The notes: generated by a model not told the origin, from the letters alone. 64,000 nucleotides of DNA from Megaleporinus macrocephalus (GCA_021613375.1 CM038703.1:19462194-19526193), one strand, 5' to 3'; counted from the stretch's first letter, positions 23,561 through 36,171 are shown. A program made the numbers and translations.

Positions 23561-26500
23561 TTATTTGTGTTTACTAGTTCAGTGGTTTTTATTAATTTTG
23601 TTAGCCTACTGGATTATAATGTGGGTCTTTTCCAGAGCTTAGGGCTACAGATCCCCTGCTCTGAGCATAAATACTCCCATGAGTAACACTTCTTATACTT
23701 CATATAGACTTTTCACAAGAACCAGACATGAATACTAACATATAGTGAATCTGCAACAATAATTCTCACCTTGTAAGGTATTTTGTTGTGTGCAGCTTTC
23801 TGCCGGGGAGCTTCTGTAGGAAGCCACTGTAGCAACTAATTTGCCATTGTAAGGCATTTAGCTGTCCTACAGCACTAAAAGATTTAGAGGGATGCCTGAG
23901 GTCACCAGATCTAGATTGATGGCAGAAGCTAGCAGATATTACAACATTCAGAGTTAGAGGCGGATGGCAGGTTGAGTATGATTTATTGTGGTTTATCCCT
24001 TGATCATCATCAATCATGAGTTTACTTGGGGGTAAATGATGAAGGAGACAAAGCCGTTTGGTTTTGTTCCACCGCTGGTGCCAAACCCATCATTAAACAC
24101 AAGCTGTACTGTGTCTTAAACACGCATATACAGATCTTTTCACTAATGTGTAATACATACTGTTACTGTTGTAACAATGCTCTTGGATTTCTTATATTTT
24201 AAGTTCTGGAGTAAGGAAGGGAAAAACAAGCTCTTCACTTTGTAAATTAATGTATCATGATGGTATTACAAGTATCTTTGGATCTTGATTATTGTTTAAT
24301 TTAACATTAAACATTCACACAATGTAAAAGTCAGCCGCCAAATTCAAGTGATATTAAAAAAACGAGGGATTGCGAGATTTTCCATACATACAAGTCCATA
24401 TATGGGCCCATAAATTTCCTACCTGGAGTAAGAAATATGTGCTTTAAGGTAATCCTGATGAGCGAAGTTCATCTGGTGTGGACACTCTGGGTGGCTTGAT
24501 TATTTACAACAGAAACAATATCAAGCCGGGTCTCACGGCTATTAATGATCCATTTATACACAAATGAGACACAGTATGAAGCACTGTGGTAGTGTAAATG
24601 CAATAGTTAAGAAAGACTGAACATTTTCCAGCCACACCCAGCCGTCTTCTTAACTCTTTATTTCCACATACAGCGAGTAATGTCTTAAGCCTATGTCTTT
24701 CAGTCTTTACATGACTTTGACTGTTGCAGTATTATCTATTATTTATGAATATATTTAAAGATTAATAGTAACAGTAAGTCTAAGAATTAAGGTGATATAA
24801 CAGTGACAAAAGTATGTTTCACATGACATCACACTACATAATCACTGCCATGTTTAGGAACTAATTAGCGACTAATTGCGCTAGCCATAGAGGATTACTT
24901 TTAGATTGCTGTTAGTTGCTGTAACTGTAAAGTGAGTAAGAAATGATAATGTGACATCTTGGCAGCGCTAGCTCACTAGTATAGGAAGCCATAATCCTGG
25001 ATATCCCATTTTGTATGGCTGATGATTTTAACATTTTATCTTGAAAAATAAACATTACGATACTGTGGTAGTTAAAACACTCAATGCTAAAGAGTGCACT
25101 AGAGAACAAATCAGACCTACTGTTGTTTCAAAAGCCCGAACAGATAAACAAGGACAGTAGAGGAGCGATCTGCTTTACCTTTTCCCAGGGAATCAAATAA
25201 CGATAAGGTATCAGATATGTTTATGTTACTGAACCATTTTTGCATGAAACACAAATGGTCCTAGGCAAGACTAGTGTCGTTATAATAACTTTCCTTGAAT
25301 TGTGTTGCTCATGTATTCAACTGCAAAATACATTCCAAATAAGCCACAGCTAATTCCAGTATCGGAACATGAGCCTACATTTTCTTTTAGTGTGATTAAA
25401 ACTAATCCACCATATTGACTATTTTTAAACTACCTAAAGCAAGTGTTGTCACAAAATACATATGTACTGGTTTAAGGCCCAAGATTAAAAAAAAAAAGAG
25501 CCAGACATTTGACAGAAGTAGTTTGGTTAACCAATTATAATTGGGGACAGAAGTAACAACTATTGATTGCAGTTCTACTTGCATATGACAGTTTAGCCAA
25601 CAGGTACAACAAGCTATTCCATAGAATGGCCAAATTTGGATAGTTGAAGAGTTAGTGAGCGGATATCCAGTTAAAGAAAGAAAGCTGTTTGGCTGAAATG
25701 AACTTTAGGCGATGGCACTAGTGATAAGCAGCTCAAAATATTACTTACACAAGCAAATAAAATCAGTTTACAGCAAGCATAGGAATACATTTTTAAATAA
25801 GCTGAGGAAAATCAGTAGTTGTTGTGTTGGATGGGTAACGGAAGCTGCATCTTCAGAGCTAAGACTACAGCAGCACTGATACTATACTTGAAGCAGATGA
25901 TGATGCTTCTTTCCTTAATGGATGGCTGCGCAAACCAGAGAAATATATTTAAGTCTGGGTCCAGCCAACATAACTGATGGCATGATGATAACCATCTGCT
26001 GTTGGCCCACTAACGACAAAGCTGGGGGTCTACTGGTGTTTTTCTCTGGTTAAGCAAAGTAGTAGCTAAAATTCCACTTCCTATTGCTTGTTTTCTATTG
26101 CTTGTTCCTAACTTTCCTTTTTCTTTGTAAATTAGTTTAGTAATAATTTTCAATTCCATCAACATAATCATGATTTTAGGCTTAGCCCTTATTTCTCTAA
26201 TATTAAAGGTTATGCATGTAGAAAAACTGTTTGAGGGAACAAAAATAGTTAGATCTTGTACACAGGACAATAATTTGCTTGGTCCCAGAGGATTAGCGTC
26301 AGCAGGGTGCCGACCTTATTAAGCCAGGGGACAACACATGCTTCATCTATTATCATCTTTGCTCTGGAACCTTTATCATCTTTATCTGTCTGAGGTAGTC
26401 ACCTTCATTACAACCACTAGTTCAACTGTTCAAAAAAATACAGCCTGCACTTTGACTGACAGTGTAGGAGTGGCTTATTGGTTTGTCTCCTATGATGAAC

Positions 26501-26782
26501 ACAATATGACGTTTTAAAAAGAAATTTCATCCACAGACTTCAAAGCAACAAGAACTTTCATAGGAATGTAGTGGAGTGAAAAGCACAATATTAATCTCTC
26601 ATAAAAATATAATGGATCAAAAGTCATGCTGACATTCAAGTTATTCTTACTGTCCACCCCGGCCTAACACAAGTCCCTTCAGCAATACCAAAACATATTG
26701 CTTTACATGAGACACCAAAATGTTTTTTTTTTGTATTATTTTATCAAATGCCAATGGCAAGCTCCTCTTGCTACCAGCATAT
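23561..26782. other. Anonymous non-coding DNA
   Basis: No gene, RNA or complete transposon was recognised. A TTACTGTCCACCCC word near 26648 is probably a hAT terminal scrap like that at 20982. A T run lies near 26722. Confidence 0.4.
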
Positions 26783-27022
26783 CTTCACTGTCCAGTGAAA
26801 AACAAGTATCTCTAAAATTGCAATTTCACAGGAGAGGCCAACAACTGTCTTTACTATTAATGTAGGTCAACAACACCAGAACTATTCCAAGCTATACTGG
26901 AGCATTTCTATTGGTCCATTCATAATACAATTCACACCATGTAAATGACAGCTGTTGTGTTGAAATTATATAGAGAAATAAAAATTGACAAAAATAGTGA
27001 TACGTTTTTCTTTGTACAACGA
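26783..27022. mobile_element. MITE family 1, copy 2
   Basis: The left end has CTTCACTGTCCAGTGAAAAA followed by CAAGTATCTC. The middle has GGAGAGGCC, then GGAGCATTTCTATTGGTCCA. The right end reads AGTGATACGTTTTTCTTTGTACAACGAC, the inverted counterpart of the left end. Order and spacing match the copies at 9803 and 35928. Confidence 0.72.
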
Positions 27023-29040
27023 CAATATATATTACACTCGAAATCATCAGCAGTGTCTGTAAATTGACATGTCACCCTGCAGACTAGCACATGCCAGTGA
27101 TACAATATGAAATAAGTTCTCATCAAAGTTGTTGTGATCACATGACTACATGCAAAGTTACATGTCGTATTACGGGAAGCTCAGTTGGTAAACAGATCCA
27201 CTAACAAACCAATATTTCTCATTCACACATTCATTCTATTCATGCAGGTTAACCCTGCCCTGAGAGACTGTGGCCAAATCTGCTCCAGCCAGGTAATGGT
27301 GATTGTGGCTTTTAAAACAAAGCTCTGTTTTCAGGAGTGCGCCTGAGCTCCGCTGAATACGTTTATACTCTGCAAATCATCCTTTGTACATCACAGGGCC
27401 AAAATGGGAATGGACACTGTTTACTTTAATTGTCAACCAATTTCACAGCTTTAATTTAATTATATTTCAGTGCACACTGCCCCAATGCTTTGTGGTTTAA
27501 TTTTCCTGCAATAAAACCCCATTATTAAGGTCCAATTGGGTACAGATGAAAGCTAGAAATATAAAGGAAAGGGGGGAGGGCGGCAATGTGAGCCACTGGA
27601 CGTTCGACGTTTTCCTGCCAATGCCTTCTCCATCTGAGTGAAGCCTGTCTTGGTGTTAATTGGATATTGTTGTTGATGTTGGCAGGGAGGGAGGGCTCCA
27701 GAGACAGTGCCGGCGTTTTTGACTAATCATAAATGTCATACATCACATCACTTCTAATTTTTGTTATCCTTCTGCCTTTATCTACTTGGAGTCCTGGGAT
27801 TGTTTGCAAATGACAACGGCAAGATTTCCTTATCTCACAGGCTTCAAGCTCAAGCCTTGTTTATTTGACGTATCACATTGTGACTGAAACAAGCATTCAG
27901 AGCATCTACTTTCAGAGATAAAATGCATCAGGGGGGATGCTGGGAAATTGTCCTGTAGTTAATGAACTTGCCCATTTTGCACAGATTTGCACCATTTCTG
28001 CATAACTGAGTATTTTCAAGAAGAATTTTGTATAATTTCATCACTGAGATATAGGCACGTCTTTCAGATTGGTTGGATGTGAAATGGTTCATTGTGGAGA
28101 AACTTATCAGCTCAGATTTAATTACAGTAATTATGTTTTTAAGGAATCATACATAGCAATGTCTACAAAATAAATATAACTTTATAACTTTCATAATTTT
28201 ATTTACTACTCAAAGTGACCAGAGTCTTTACATGTCATGTTAATAGTATTCAAACAATTTGTTTCCTGCAATGCCCTGCATGTATCCCTCCACCATAAAT
28301 ATGTTTAGAAAATATGTTTTAGGACAAACACAATAAATTAAAAGTAATCATCAGCAACACTGGCAAAAACTCTTTCATGATTTAGGCTTGGATTGGCTTG
28401 GGACACTCAGTAGGCTTAATACGCTTGCACTTATGGACTGGCAATACTTTATGCTGGTGTGGCTTATGAAGGGAGTGGGTGATAAGGGAAAGGTGTATGG
28501 GATGAGGGACAGGTGCAGTGTGTTCTAGGCTGATCAGTACTCAGGGGATTGAGACCTCTGGTGGCGAAGAGCAGGATTGCTTACATGACTTAATGTGGTA
28601 AGTTGTTTGTTGAGAAATAGTTCAACTGCTTGTTACCACATGGAGTAATTTTCAGGTTTGCCTATGAAACTAGAAAAACCTACTAGAAAAACAGAATTAT
28701 GATTTAGTGTGATGTGCTACCAGGGGTAGAAATTATTACATTAAATATTTGGTGGGGACAATATTTTATGGTAGTTTAGAAGTAAACTGAAAAGATATGT
28801 TTTAAAATACTATAGCCATCTGCTACAGGCCGATGCTAGTATAGAGAGACTGAAGGTGTGGCTATGCAGACAGCCACACACAAAGGCTTATGGTAGGTGC
28901 CCCCCAATGAAGTTGTTTAGTGTTGTTATATGTTGTTACAATGTCTTCAAAATGGTAACTTTCCATGCGAAGAACAAGAAGTGACTAAACCTTTGCATGT
29001 AAGTAAGTGTAATAAAAAGTGATGTTACACATAATTACAT
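27023..29040. other. Non-coding DNA, conserved-looking at 27340-27740
   Basis: About 27340-27740 is repeat-free, with TTTAATTTAATTATATTTC, GGTTTAATTTTCCTGCAATAAAA and CCATTATTAAGGTCCAATTGG, the texture of a conserved non-coding element. Near 28270 the words AATGCCCTGCATGTATCCCT and CTCCACCAT match the MITE at 31748. Near 28550 ATTGAGACCTCTGGTGGCG resembles the repeat at 48140-48515. Confidence 0.35.
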
Positions 29041-29325
29041 TTTTTACACAACATAAAGAACAACTGGCATGTTTCAATGAGAAAATGGAGATACATATTT
29101 ATAGTGACAGTATACTCATAGAGAAATATCAAAGATATATCAACATTTTTCAAAACGAAACATGTATCTCCACAATAGTAACTTTAAGGAAGAGGGCAAA
29201 GACCTTTAATATAAGTTAATGTGAAGATGTTTAATTGAAAGTGATTTTGGAGCATTTCTGTTGCTCCTTTCATTGTGGAGATGGAAATGGAAGATGGTAA
29301 TACATGGTTTTCTTTGGTAAGTGAT
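29041..29325. mobile_element. MITE family 1, degraded copies
   Basis: 29149-29325 follows the family order in decayed form: AACGAAACATGTATCTCCAC, AAGAGGGCAAAGACCTTTAA, then TTTTGGAGCATTTCTGTTGC and a worn right end near TACATGGTTTTCTTTGG. Immediately before it, 29041-29100 looks like the right half of a second copy (TTTTTACACAACATAAAG... GGAGATACAT). The two would be head to tail. Confidence 0.5.
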
Positions 29326-29419
29326 GATATGCAGGATGTTGGATGGACTCTTGGTTCCTATTGTCACCACTGTAAAGGAACTAGTGAGGAAAACCATATA
29401 TGTTTCTTCAACCATCACA

Positions 29420-30055
29420 TCAAATCCCTCAGAATTATTTGTTCTTGAGAGCAGTCAAGCCATTTCTGACCTCTGGATAGTGTTTCTCCTGAAGACCCTG
29501 CTTTCTCTTTGGGTTTCTGGGTTTCTGTGTGGCTGGATCATGATTCCTCTGATTGATTCTGTCCATCCTGTAGCATATCCCCATCTCCATTCCTTGCCTT
29601 CAACTCTTCCAAGCAGCCTTCAATGCTGCCAATGAACTGGTTCTTCTGAGAATATGTCCAAAATATGACTGCTTCAGTTCACTTTTCATCCAGGTTTGCT
29701 TTGTTCTGAAATCCATCCATTTCTTTCCTTTGCAGTGCGGGGTGCTCTGAAAAGTCTTTGCTAACACCAAAGCTCAAAGGCACCTATATTTTTCCTGTCT
29801 TGCTTGTTCATTGACCGGTTTTCACACCCATAGAGAACTGCAAGAAGACCATGGACCGGACAATTCTGATCTTTTTTTTGTGAAGACGAATCATTGCGCT
29901 GGAAGATCTTGTCAAGGTCCTTCATCCTCGTTCTCCCAATCCATGTTTCATTTCTTAAGTGCTGGATGCCCTGTTGTTTAGGGTTTGTAAGCTCAATCAG
30001 AAGAGCGTGTATTCTTTTCTCAGGGGGTTTTGGACGTGGCAGCTGGCACATGAAA
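29420..30055 (-). mobile_element. Non-LTR retrotransposon (LINE) ORF2 C-terminal remnant
   Basis: The minus-strand frame at 29761-30051 (96 codons) ends in a peptide with VLYGCEN, NKQDRKNIGAFELWC, corresponding to the conserved 'LYGCE.W...AFE.WC.RR' segment downstream of the reverse transcriptase domain in many LINEs. After a stop, the same strand continues with words for ILDIF..., GRVEGKEWRWGYATGW and ESIRG, matching the 'FGH...R...GKI.GRR.RGR....W.D.I' tail. Clade is uncertain (RTE- or L1-like). Stops and frameshifts make it dead; the 5' part is absent, as is usual for 5'-truncated insertions. Confidence 0.7.
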
Positions 30056-31747
30056 GATTATCTGGTGTTTGCAACTCGTCATTGACAACTCGCTTCCAGA
30101 GACAAACAAGATACAAGCGGAAGATGAAAATCAATTGTATTGAGTGTCAGTTTTGTGCTGATGTGCAGTGCGCGTGGGCTGAGTTTGTGTGAATCTCCCT
30201 GTTTGTTTCTGGCTAAAACATGTTCTGTCATGACTGACTCTGTTCGCCTTAATAATATCACATTTAAACAGACCCTAAATATCAAAATCATTTCTCAGCT
30301 GCTACACAGTTTGCGGCGCGGTGTTCATGACTGATAATAACATAGACAGAAGTCCTAAACTGCAGGGGTTACTTCTTTCATTCTCAAGAAAGCGAATGCG
30401 GGTATAAAGGCCCTCGGTGTCTTTCGGCGACACAGGATATAAAGCATACACTGTGGTTTCTAACAACGTGCTCCAGTTTGGTTGTAACGCAGGCGGCAGC
30501 CCAAGATTAATTGGGCTTTCATGGCTTTTAGCTAATTGGCTTTAATGGTGGTTATAAACTAAAGGTCTCTTTAATAGTCAAGCCCGTCAATCTGAAAGCT
30601 TGGTCCGCGTTGGCTGGCCTCTACTAATTTGTTCCTTTTGTTTACTGAAAATGCTTAAACATCGCTGGTAGGGACGAACTCCGTAGCGGCTCTAGTTCAC
30701 TGACAAGTTGCTCTGTTTTACTTTGTTTGATCATTCGAAAAAGAAGCAAAGAAAACTTTTTCTAGGCCAATGAAGCCACAAAGTACAAACCGTTTCATGC
30801 CAAGATAAGCCCTAATATGTAAAACAATGTTTTTGTCTACACAGCGCACAGATAGCCAGAAAGCCTTCATTAGCCAGCACACTGAATAATGCATATTCTA
30901 TTTACTTTGTTGCTGCATCGGTTTGAAATTACAAAGTGCATTTCCACTGCATTTTACATTAGTAATGCATTGTTTTCGCTGGTCCTGAACAGACGAGCAA
31001 AGGCACTGTGTGCTAAAGTGGCTTTCTCGTCCCTTCCATTTAAACGCAGTTTCGGCGGAAGGTGGATAACAGCGAAGGGCTTCCTGGCTCCTAAAAAACA
31101 GACGCTGGTCATCAAGTAGTCGCCTCCGTCCCAAAGAGAACTGCATAGGACCGCATTGTGCAGCAGGGCGTAATGGGCCTGAGAGAAAGAGAGAGAGAGA
31201 GAGAGAGGGAGGCTTACTCACCCATTCGGTGCACTCTCCAATTATTGCACTTTCAAGACTCATAATAGCCATACTGAATTTATTGTGAGATGACTGGGTT
31301 TTTTTTTTGTGGATGCCAACTCCACAATAACATAAAACACAGAACATGGCTATTATTGCAGGGTAACGCATCACGCTGGTATATGTGGCATTTCTTGCGA
31401 GGCTTGTTCCCGCAAGTGGTCTCGGCTTGGTTCAGACTCTGAATAAAAGCCAAGTCAAAAGCTCAACCTGGAATATTCAAAGTGCTAAACAGAGCTCAGG
31501 CTTTTATTCAGCTATTGTTCAGTCCAGTTCTTGCCATTGAATATGATGACCTATTCCAATGAAAAGCAATTTCAATAAAGGTCATACACAAGACTAGAAT
31601 ATGAAAAAATGCTGTTTTTTTAAAAATCCTTTCATTCTTATTGTTTGGTCGCAGCGTTTCCAGGGCTAAACATCTACATGTATGTATTTTAAAATGTGGT
31701 CTAGTGAACAGTTTTCTTTGGGTTGGGTGGGGGGGTTTGGGGGATGT
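30056..31747. other. Non-coding DNA, conserved-looking at 30400-30680
   Basis: About 30400-30680 is repeat-free and rich in TAATT motifs, including the inverted word GCCCAAGATTAATTGGGC at 30499-30516 and TTTTAGCTAATTGGCTTTAA beside it. This is typical of homeodomain-bound conserved elements. The 158-codon minus-strand frame at 30898-31374 spans a GA repeat and is not a gene. Confidence 0.35.
31181..31208. repeat. (GA)n microsatellite
   Basis: A GA run with a single AA interruption. It explains the SLSLSL stretch in a minus-strand chance frame. Confidence 0.95.
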
Positions 31748-32039
31748 TGATAGGAACCAGACAAAATCTTTACAAAGCAGTTAAATGCATGTTATTCACT
31801 GTTGACCAGTGAACATACCGGTGCTTTTGTTTTTATATGTAATTACAAACGAGTAAATCTGAAAAATTCATTTTTTTGGACACTATTTTTCCTTATAATG
31901 CCCTGCATATACCTCTCCACCATGTATGTCCACATCTTACTGCAAGACTATCATAAAGCAATGTCTCAGGCAGCAGATTCATAATCTTTTTATTTAATAA
32001 CTGTGTGAGGGTCTGGAGATGGAGGTCTGGTTCCTATCA
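31748..32039. mobile_element. MITE family 2 with 15-bp inverted ends
   Basis: TGATAGGAACCAGAC at 31748-31762 is the exact reverse complement of GTCTGGTTCCTATCA at 32025-32039. The interior carries AATGCCCTGCATATACCTCT and CCACCATGTATGTCCACAT. Related interior words occur near 28270 and an end-like CTTGGTTCCTATTGTCACCA near 29351. Non-coding; class not determined. Confidence 0.65.
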
Positions 32040-33939
32040 CCACCCCTGTAAACAATTCTGACTCTGTAAGATTCTCTGGAATAGAAGAAGAAAAAATGCC
32101 TATGAGGTAAGGTTTCCTAAACAAATTCCTATTGTTTGATTGCAAAGACATATACGTATATACATATATGTTTCATTTGTATCTGCAATTAGAACTACAC
32201 TGGAGTTAAATGTCATGCATAGTTTTCCAAATTTGTTGTTAGATCTTTAAGGTCTCTGGTTTATTCATTTGGAGCTCACTTTTACTTTTACTGGATCTTC
32301 TGCATATTAATGGCTAAAGCAATGTTGACCATAAAGTAAGTGAAGAAGCGTCTGTGTCTGGTAGCGTTGTAGTCAAGGCCATTAGACCCAAGTTAGAGTC
32401 AGGCTTAAGTTGAACTATTACATAAAAACATCTGCTGTCAGGGGATGTTTGATTTTTGGAACCAAAGAACATCAATACACAAATAATAGTCAGATAATCC
32501 TGGAAATAGATTTTCAACCAACAGATTCAGTCAAACATGTATACCAAACATGTATATGCCCAGTAGGCTGTTAGTGGAACTGCAGAACTGCAGGAACTAC
32601 ATCACAATTCACATTTAACCCAATGTTATTTATTTTAGTTTTTTGACGAATGCTGATTATTTGCAAAAAAATAAATAAAAAAAGTAACTATAAAAAAATT
32701 AACTCTGCCCTGTGCTGTCTCCTATGGGCATTTTACAAATAAAAAGCTTTGACAACCAACAATTTACATGGTCACTCTGAGACTAAACATAGTCGCAAGA
32801 GTCTAGACCAGTACAACTCAATCAGAACTCCATTTGCAGCCTTGCTTTACTTAAGACTTTATATCCGCCAGCTTCTAGTTCACCATTTAAGATGGAACAG
32901 GATAATTGAACAAGCATATGGCAAATAAGAAGCTGACTTCATCCTCGCTTCCTTTCTTCAGTCTGGCATTCAGAACTCGGTAGCTGCTGAATCAGCCTTC
33001 TTTATTCTGGTATTGCTGATATTCAGTAATTATTAGTTTTCTAGTTACCTCAGATAGAGGTGTCACACTCGCTTGATCTCTGATTACAGAAGCCACCTTA
33101 CTCTGACACTCCTTACTCCAAGTCTAATTGGGGTTGAGCATGAGACAGAAGACTAATGTTTTATTTTATTTAGTATTTTGTAACATGTTTTTAAATGATT
33201 CTTTAGTTTAATTGCCAATGTAGAACCAGAAAACTTAATATATTTATCTCATGTATTTATATCTCAGATCAAAGAACCTTCAAGTGTGTGAGAAATTTTT
33301 GGATGCCAATATACAGGAAGGTTGTTGATTAACACTTCTACACATGTACCATGTGGCTTTCCTTGCCATCCCATGTTCTTGTCACAGATATCATGAAGGG
33401 AATATTGTTTTACCATCTGTTGTGTTAATGCAAATAGAAGCTTCCTATTTTAGTGTCATTGTCTTGTTTTTTTCCATGGTTCACTCTGAAATAAACAATG
33501 CATAGAAACAATGAGTTACAGCTTAAACATGTGAAATTGTTTGTAAACAGAAAATAAAATCTGTGTGTGTAATTGACTTGCTGTGAACTGAAAAACACTC
33601 ACCCCCTGGATAATTATCTACAGAGCTCCGTTTTCTAAATGGTGGAATAATGTTTAAATGGGAAGGAACCTTTAGATAATGTCAAAATTCCATTATGGTG
33701 TATAGTGTTCACCCAGAAGCCCAGACAGTAGTGTAGAGCAGAGAGCACACCTTCAGAAACTAGACTGAAGACACTTACTCTGTACTAAAAGAAGTGGGAT
33801 TGTTTCAATTTAGGAGAAGAACACTGATTTTGTGAGTGCCGTATTTTTCTGCTGTGTCTAGTTCTAGTGCCTTCTGTACATTTAAACTTTGTAATCACTT
33901 AAACTACCCATTCATAACTAGGGGAAAAAAAACAGCTGT
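32040..33939. other. Anonymous non-coding DNA
   Basis: No gene was recognised. A near-palindromic CATATACGTATATACATATATG lies around 32150. A-rich and T-rich patches are common. Confidence 0.4.
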
Positions 33940-34990
33940 AATGTAGTTAATTTTGCAGTTGCTATCTACAGTATGTTGGTGTTCAGCAATCTTTATGTCA
34001 TGCCACTTTCTCAGGTGGACTGAAGATCGACTTTACTTGGAGCAGTTCATGACATTTAAATGTTGCTTTTTAAACTGTTTCATTGCAGCTTTAGCTGTAT
34101 TTTTAGAGTCTTTATGATGGAAGACCTCTGTCCCAGGTTCAAGTCTCTGGTAGACTAAACAGGTTTTCTTCTAAAACTGCCCTGTATTTACTGCCGTCCA
34201 CCTTTCTGCCAATCCTGGTCAGTTTTCCAGTCTCTGCTGATGAAAAGCATTCCCACAGCATGGCGCTGCCACCACCACCACGCTTCACTGTGGAAATGGT
34301 GTTTATGGGGTGATGGGACGTGTTGGGTTTGTACCACAAATAACATTTCCAATGATGCCCAAACATTTTAGTCTCATCTGACTTGAGAACCTTATTCCAT
34401 GGTTCTGGGGAGTCTGCTGCATGCCATTTGGTGAACTCCACATGTATTTTTTAAGGGTTTTTTGGCCACTTCCAGTAAGTGACCTTATGGTGGCCCTTGT
34501 CTCTGTTGTGGTTCTTCAGTGTTATCTTTGCTGTATTTTTAAATCTTCTCCTGTCAGTTTGGAGTTCTACCATATTCTTTCCCATTTGTTATAATAGTGC
34601 TCTGTGGGATAATGTTTTATAACCCATTGCTAATATCTACTTTTTTATGACTTGACCTGTTTGAAGAGCTTCTTTCTGAGAGGGTATATATTGTGACATA
34701 ACATGACAGGTCATGTTACACCTTGACTGCACACAGGTGGCCCTGTATTAAGTAAAGTGATTAAGTAATTTTTGAAGTTTATTTAATGAACCAAATTATA
34801 TTAGGAGTTTCTAAGGGGGCGAATTCAGATGCACTCACTTTTCAGTTTTTATGTATATATTTTTTACAAGACCTTTATTTATTTATTTATTGACAATACA
34901 TTGTATCCACCTTTTTAACATAGGAATTTTTCACTTTTTAATTTTTAAATATATGCCTTAAATATATGCATATTTTAATATCTTTTTTCT
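33940..34990 (-). mobile_element. Tc1-like transposon with decayed transposase
   Basis: On the minus strand the element runs from about 34990 down to 33940. Near 34830 it has a TGAAAAGTGAGTGCATCTGA segment typical of this family's end. The transposase is clearest at 34441-34139: WNKVLKSDETKMFG holds the first catalytic aspartate, followed by words NTISTVKRGGGGSAMLWECF and GKLTRI. It continues below 34139 with EPGTEVF, DSKNTAKAAMKQFK and QHLNV, where the second aspartate motif is degraded. The final SPDLNPIENLW-type motif is reduced to KWHDIKIA-like remains with the acidic residue lost. Upstream N-terminal coding has multiple stops. Confidence 0.75.
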
Positions 34991-35396
34991 AGAATATTTT
35001 TTTCTCCAAAATACTTTCTTCTTACAGATATTGTTTTTAAGAAGCCATCTTCGTTTCTGCTTACAAATACATACAGAGCCTACTATGTAGACTGCTCTAA
35101 CATGGAGCTCCTGAAGCCCTGCCTTTCACAGATAACTCGTCAGACTCAAAGACAGGAAAACTCCTCACCCATCAGTTAGAGCTCCATGCCAGCTACACAA
35201 AATGACTTTCTTTGTGCGCCAACCTTTGGGCTTCAAATTGCCACCTTTCTGTTTGTGTGTCTTTGTTCTGCCCTCGATGGCTCAAGTGCCTCACATTGGT
35301 GAAGAATACAGGCACGAACACAGGCACAAAAGAACAGCACCCTACCTACTGACAAGGTCTCTCTCCTCAATTTTCTCTCTCTCCTTTTTCCCATAG
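34991..35396. other. Anonymous DNA ending in a strong polypyrimidine tract
   Basis: Mostly T-rich sequence. The last 45 bases form a long pyrimidine run ending CCCATAG, a strong splice acceptor pattern for the block that follows. A 64-codon plus frame (35202-35396) runs into this tract and shows no domain. Confidence 0.35.
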
Positions 35397-35716
35397 AGAA
35401 CAATGGACCAGGCGTTCCAACACCTCCTGGAGCGCAGACTGCGAGCCGTTCTACGGCTGAAAGCAAGAGATGGAGAAGAAAAGGCCTTTCAGCCTAGTAG
35501 CGAGGCAGTGATCCTACAGGGACCAAAGCTGTTAACACCATCAAAGAGGACATTAACAAAATGCTACAAATGGAGATAACTTTGCCCTTGCGCAGTGCCT
35601 GTTCCAGCCACATCGTTGAGTTGGCAGCTACAGCTCTGCACATTATAGGACAGCTGGACGAGGTGAAATGGGCTGAGAACGCCAATGTGGCTTTAAGGAC
35701 TCACTCTCAAACTTAG
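35397..35716 (+). pseudogene. Exon-like block, broken; protein not recognised
   Basis: The block follows a long pyrimidine tract ending CCCATAG at 35396. Base composition changes to balanced, codon-like sequence. One frame opens MDQAFQHLLERRLRAVLRLK from 35403 and then ends; a second frame is open for 71 codons from 35501 to the TAG at 35714-35716. It reads AVNTIKEDINKMLQMEITL, LRSACSSHIVELAA, and QLDEVKWAENANVALR, which looks like an amphipathic helical or coiled-coil segment rather than chance sequence. The two TAG codons at 35495-35500 separate the parts. It could be a decayed exon, a retrocopy fragment or a misread alternative exon. I cannot name the family, and no donor was identified. 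Confidence 0.35.
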
Positions 35717-35927
35717 CTTCAGGAACTTCAGTTTTATTTACTCCTTAATAATCTGGACTCAAAGCTGTGCTTTCTCAGAACTTGTACAGGGTGGAGAATC
35801 TTATGGTGGCCGAGAAGACCCAACGCTCTGCAGATTTACAAATGCGCTGCAAACAGAAAACACTTTAATCAAAACGACAACATGGGCACTACATTTAACA
35901 AACGCGCTGCAGATTCACAAAACAAAT
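35717..35927. repeat. Short GCGCTGCAGATTCACAAA-type repeat
   Basis: After about 35825 the words CTCTGCAGATTTACAAATGC, GCGCTGCAAACAGAAAACAC and ACGCGCTGCAGATTCACAAA recur, a degenerate repeat seen in other fish next to this MITE (recalled). The earlier part is anonymous. Confidence 0.4.
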
Positions 35928-36171
35928 CGTTGCTGTCTAATGAAAAACAAGTATCTTCAAAATTGCAACTTCGCAGGAGAGAACAAAAACAAACTTTACT
36001 TTCAATGTAAGTCAATGGAACCAGAATTTTCTCCAAGCTATTTTGGAGCACTTCTATTGGTCCATTATCGTATATTTTTCACACAATGTAAATGAACATT
36101 GCCATGTTCAAATAATGTAGAAAACTAAAAAATGACAAAAATAGAGATACATGTTTTTCATTGGACAGCGA
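35928..36171. mobile_element. MITE family 1, copy 3 (best preserved)
   Basis: The ends are CGTTGCTGTCTAATGAAAAA and, inverted, TTTTTCATTGGACAGCGAC. Interior words are CAAAATTGCAACTTCGCAGG, TTCAATGTAAGTCAATGGAA and CCAAGCTATTTTGGAGCACT. This copy serves as the reference for the four other occurrences in the window. Confidence 0.8.

Noticed and set aside
30898..31374. 158-codon minus-strand open frame
   Set aside because: It reads through a GA microsatellite (SLSLSLFLS) and unique DNA without any recognisable domain.
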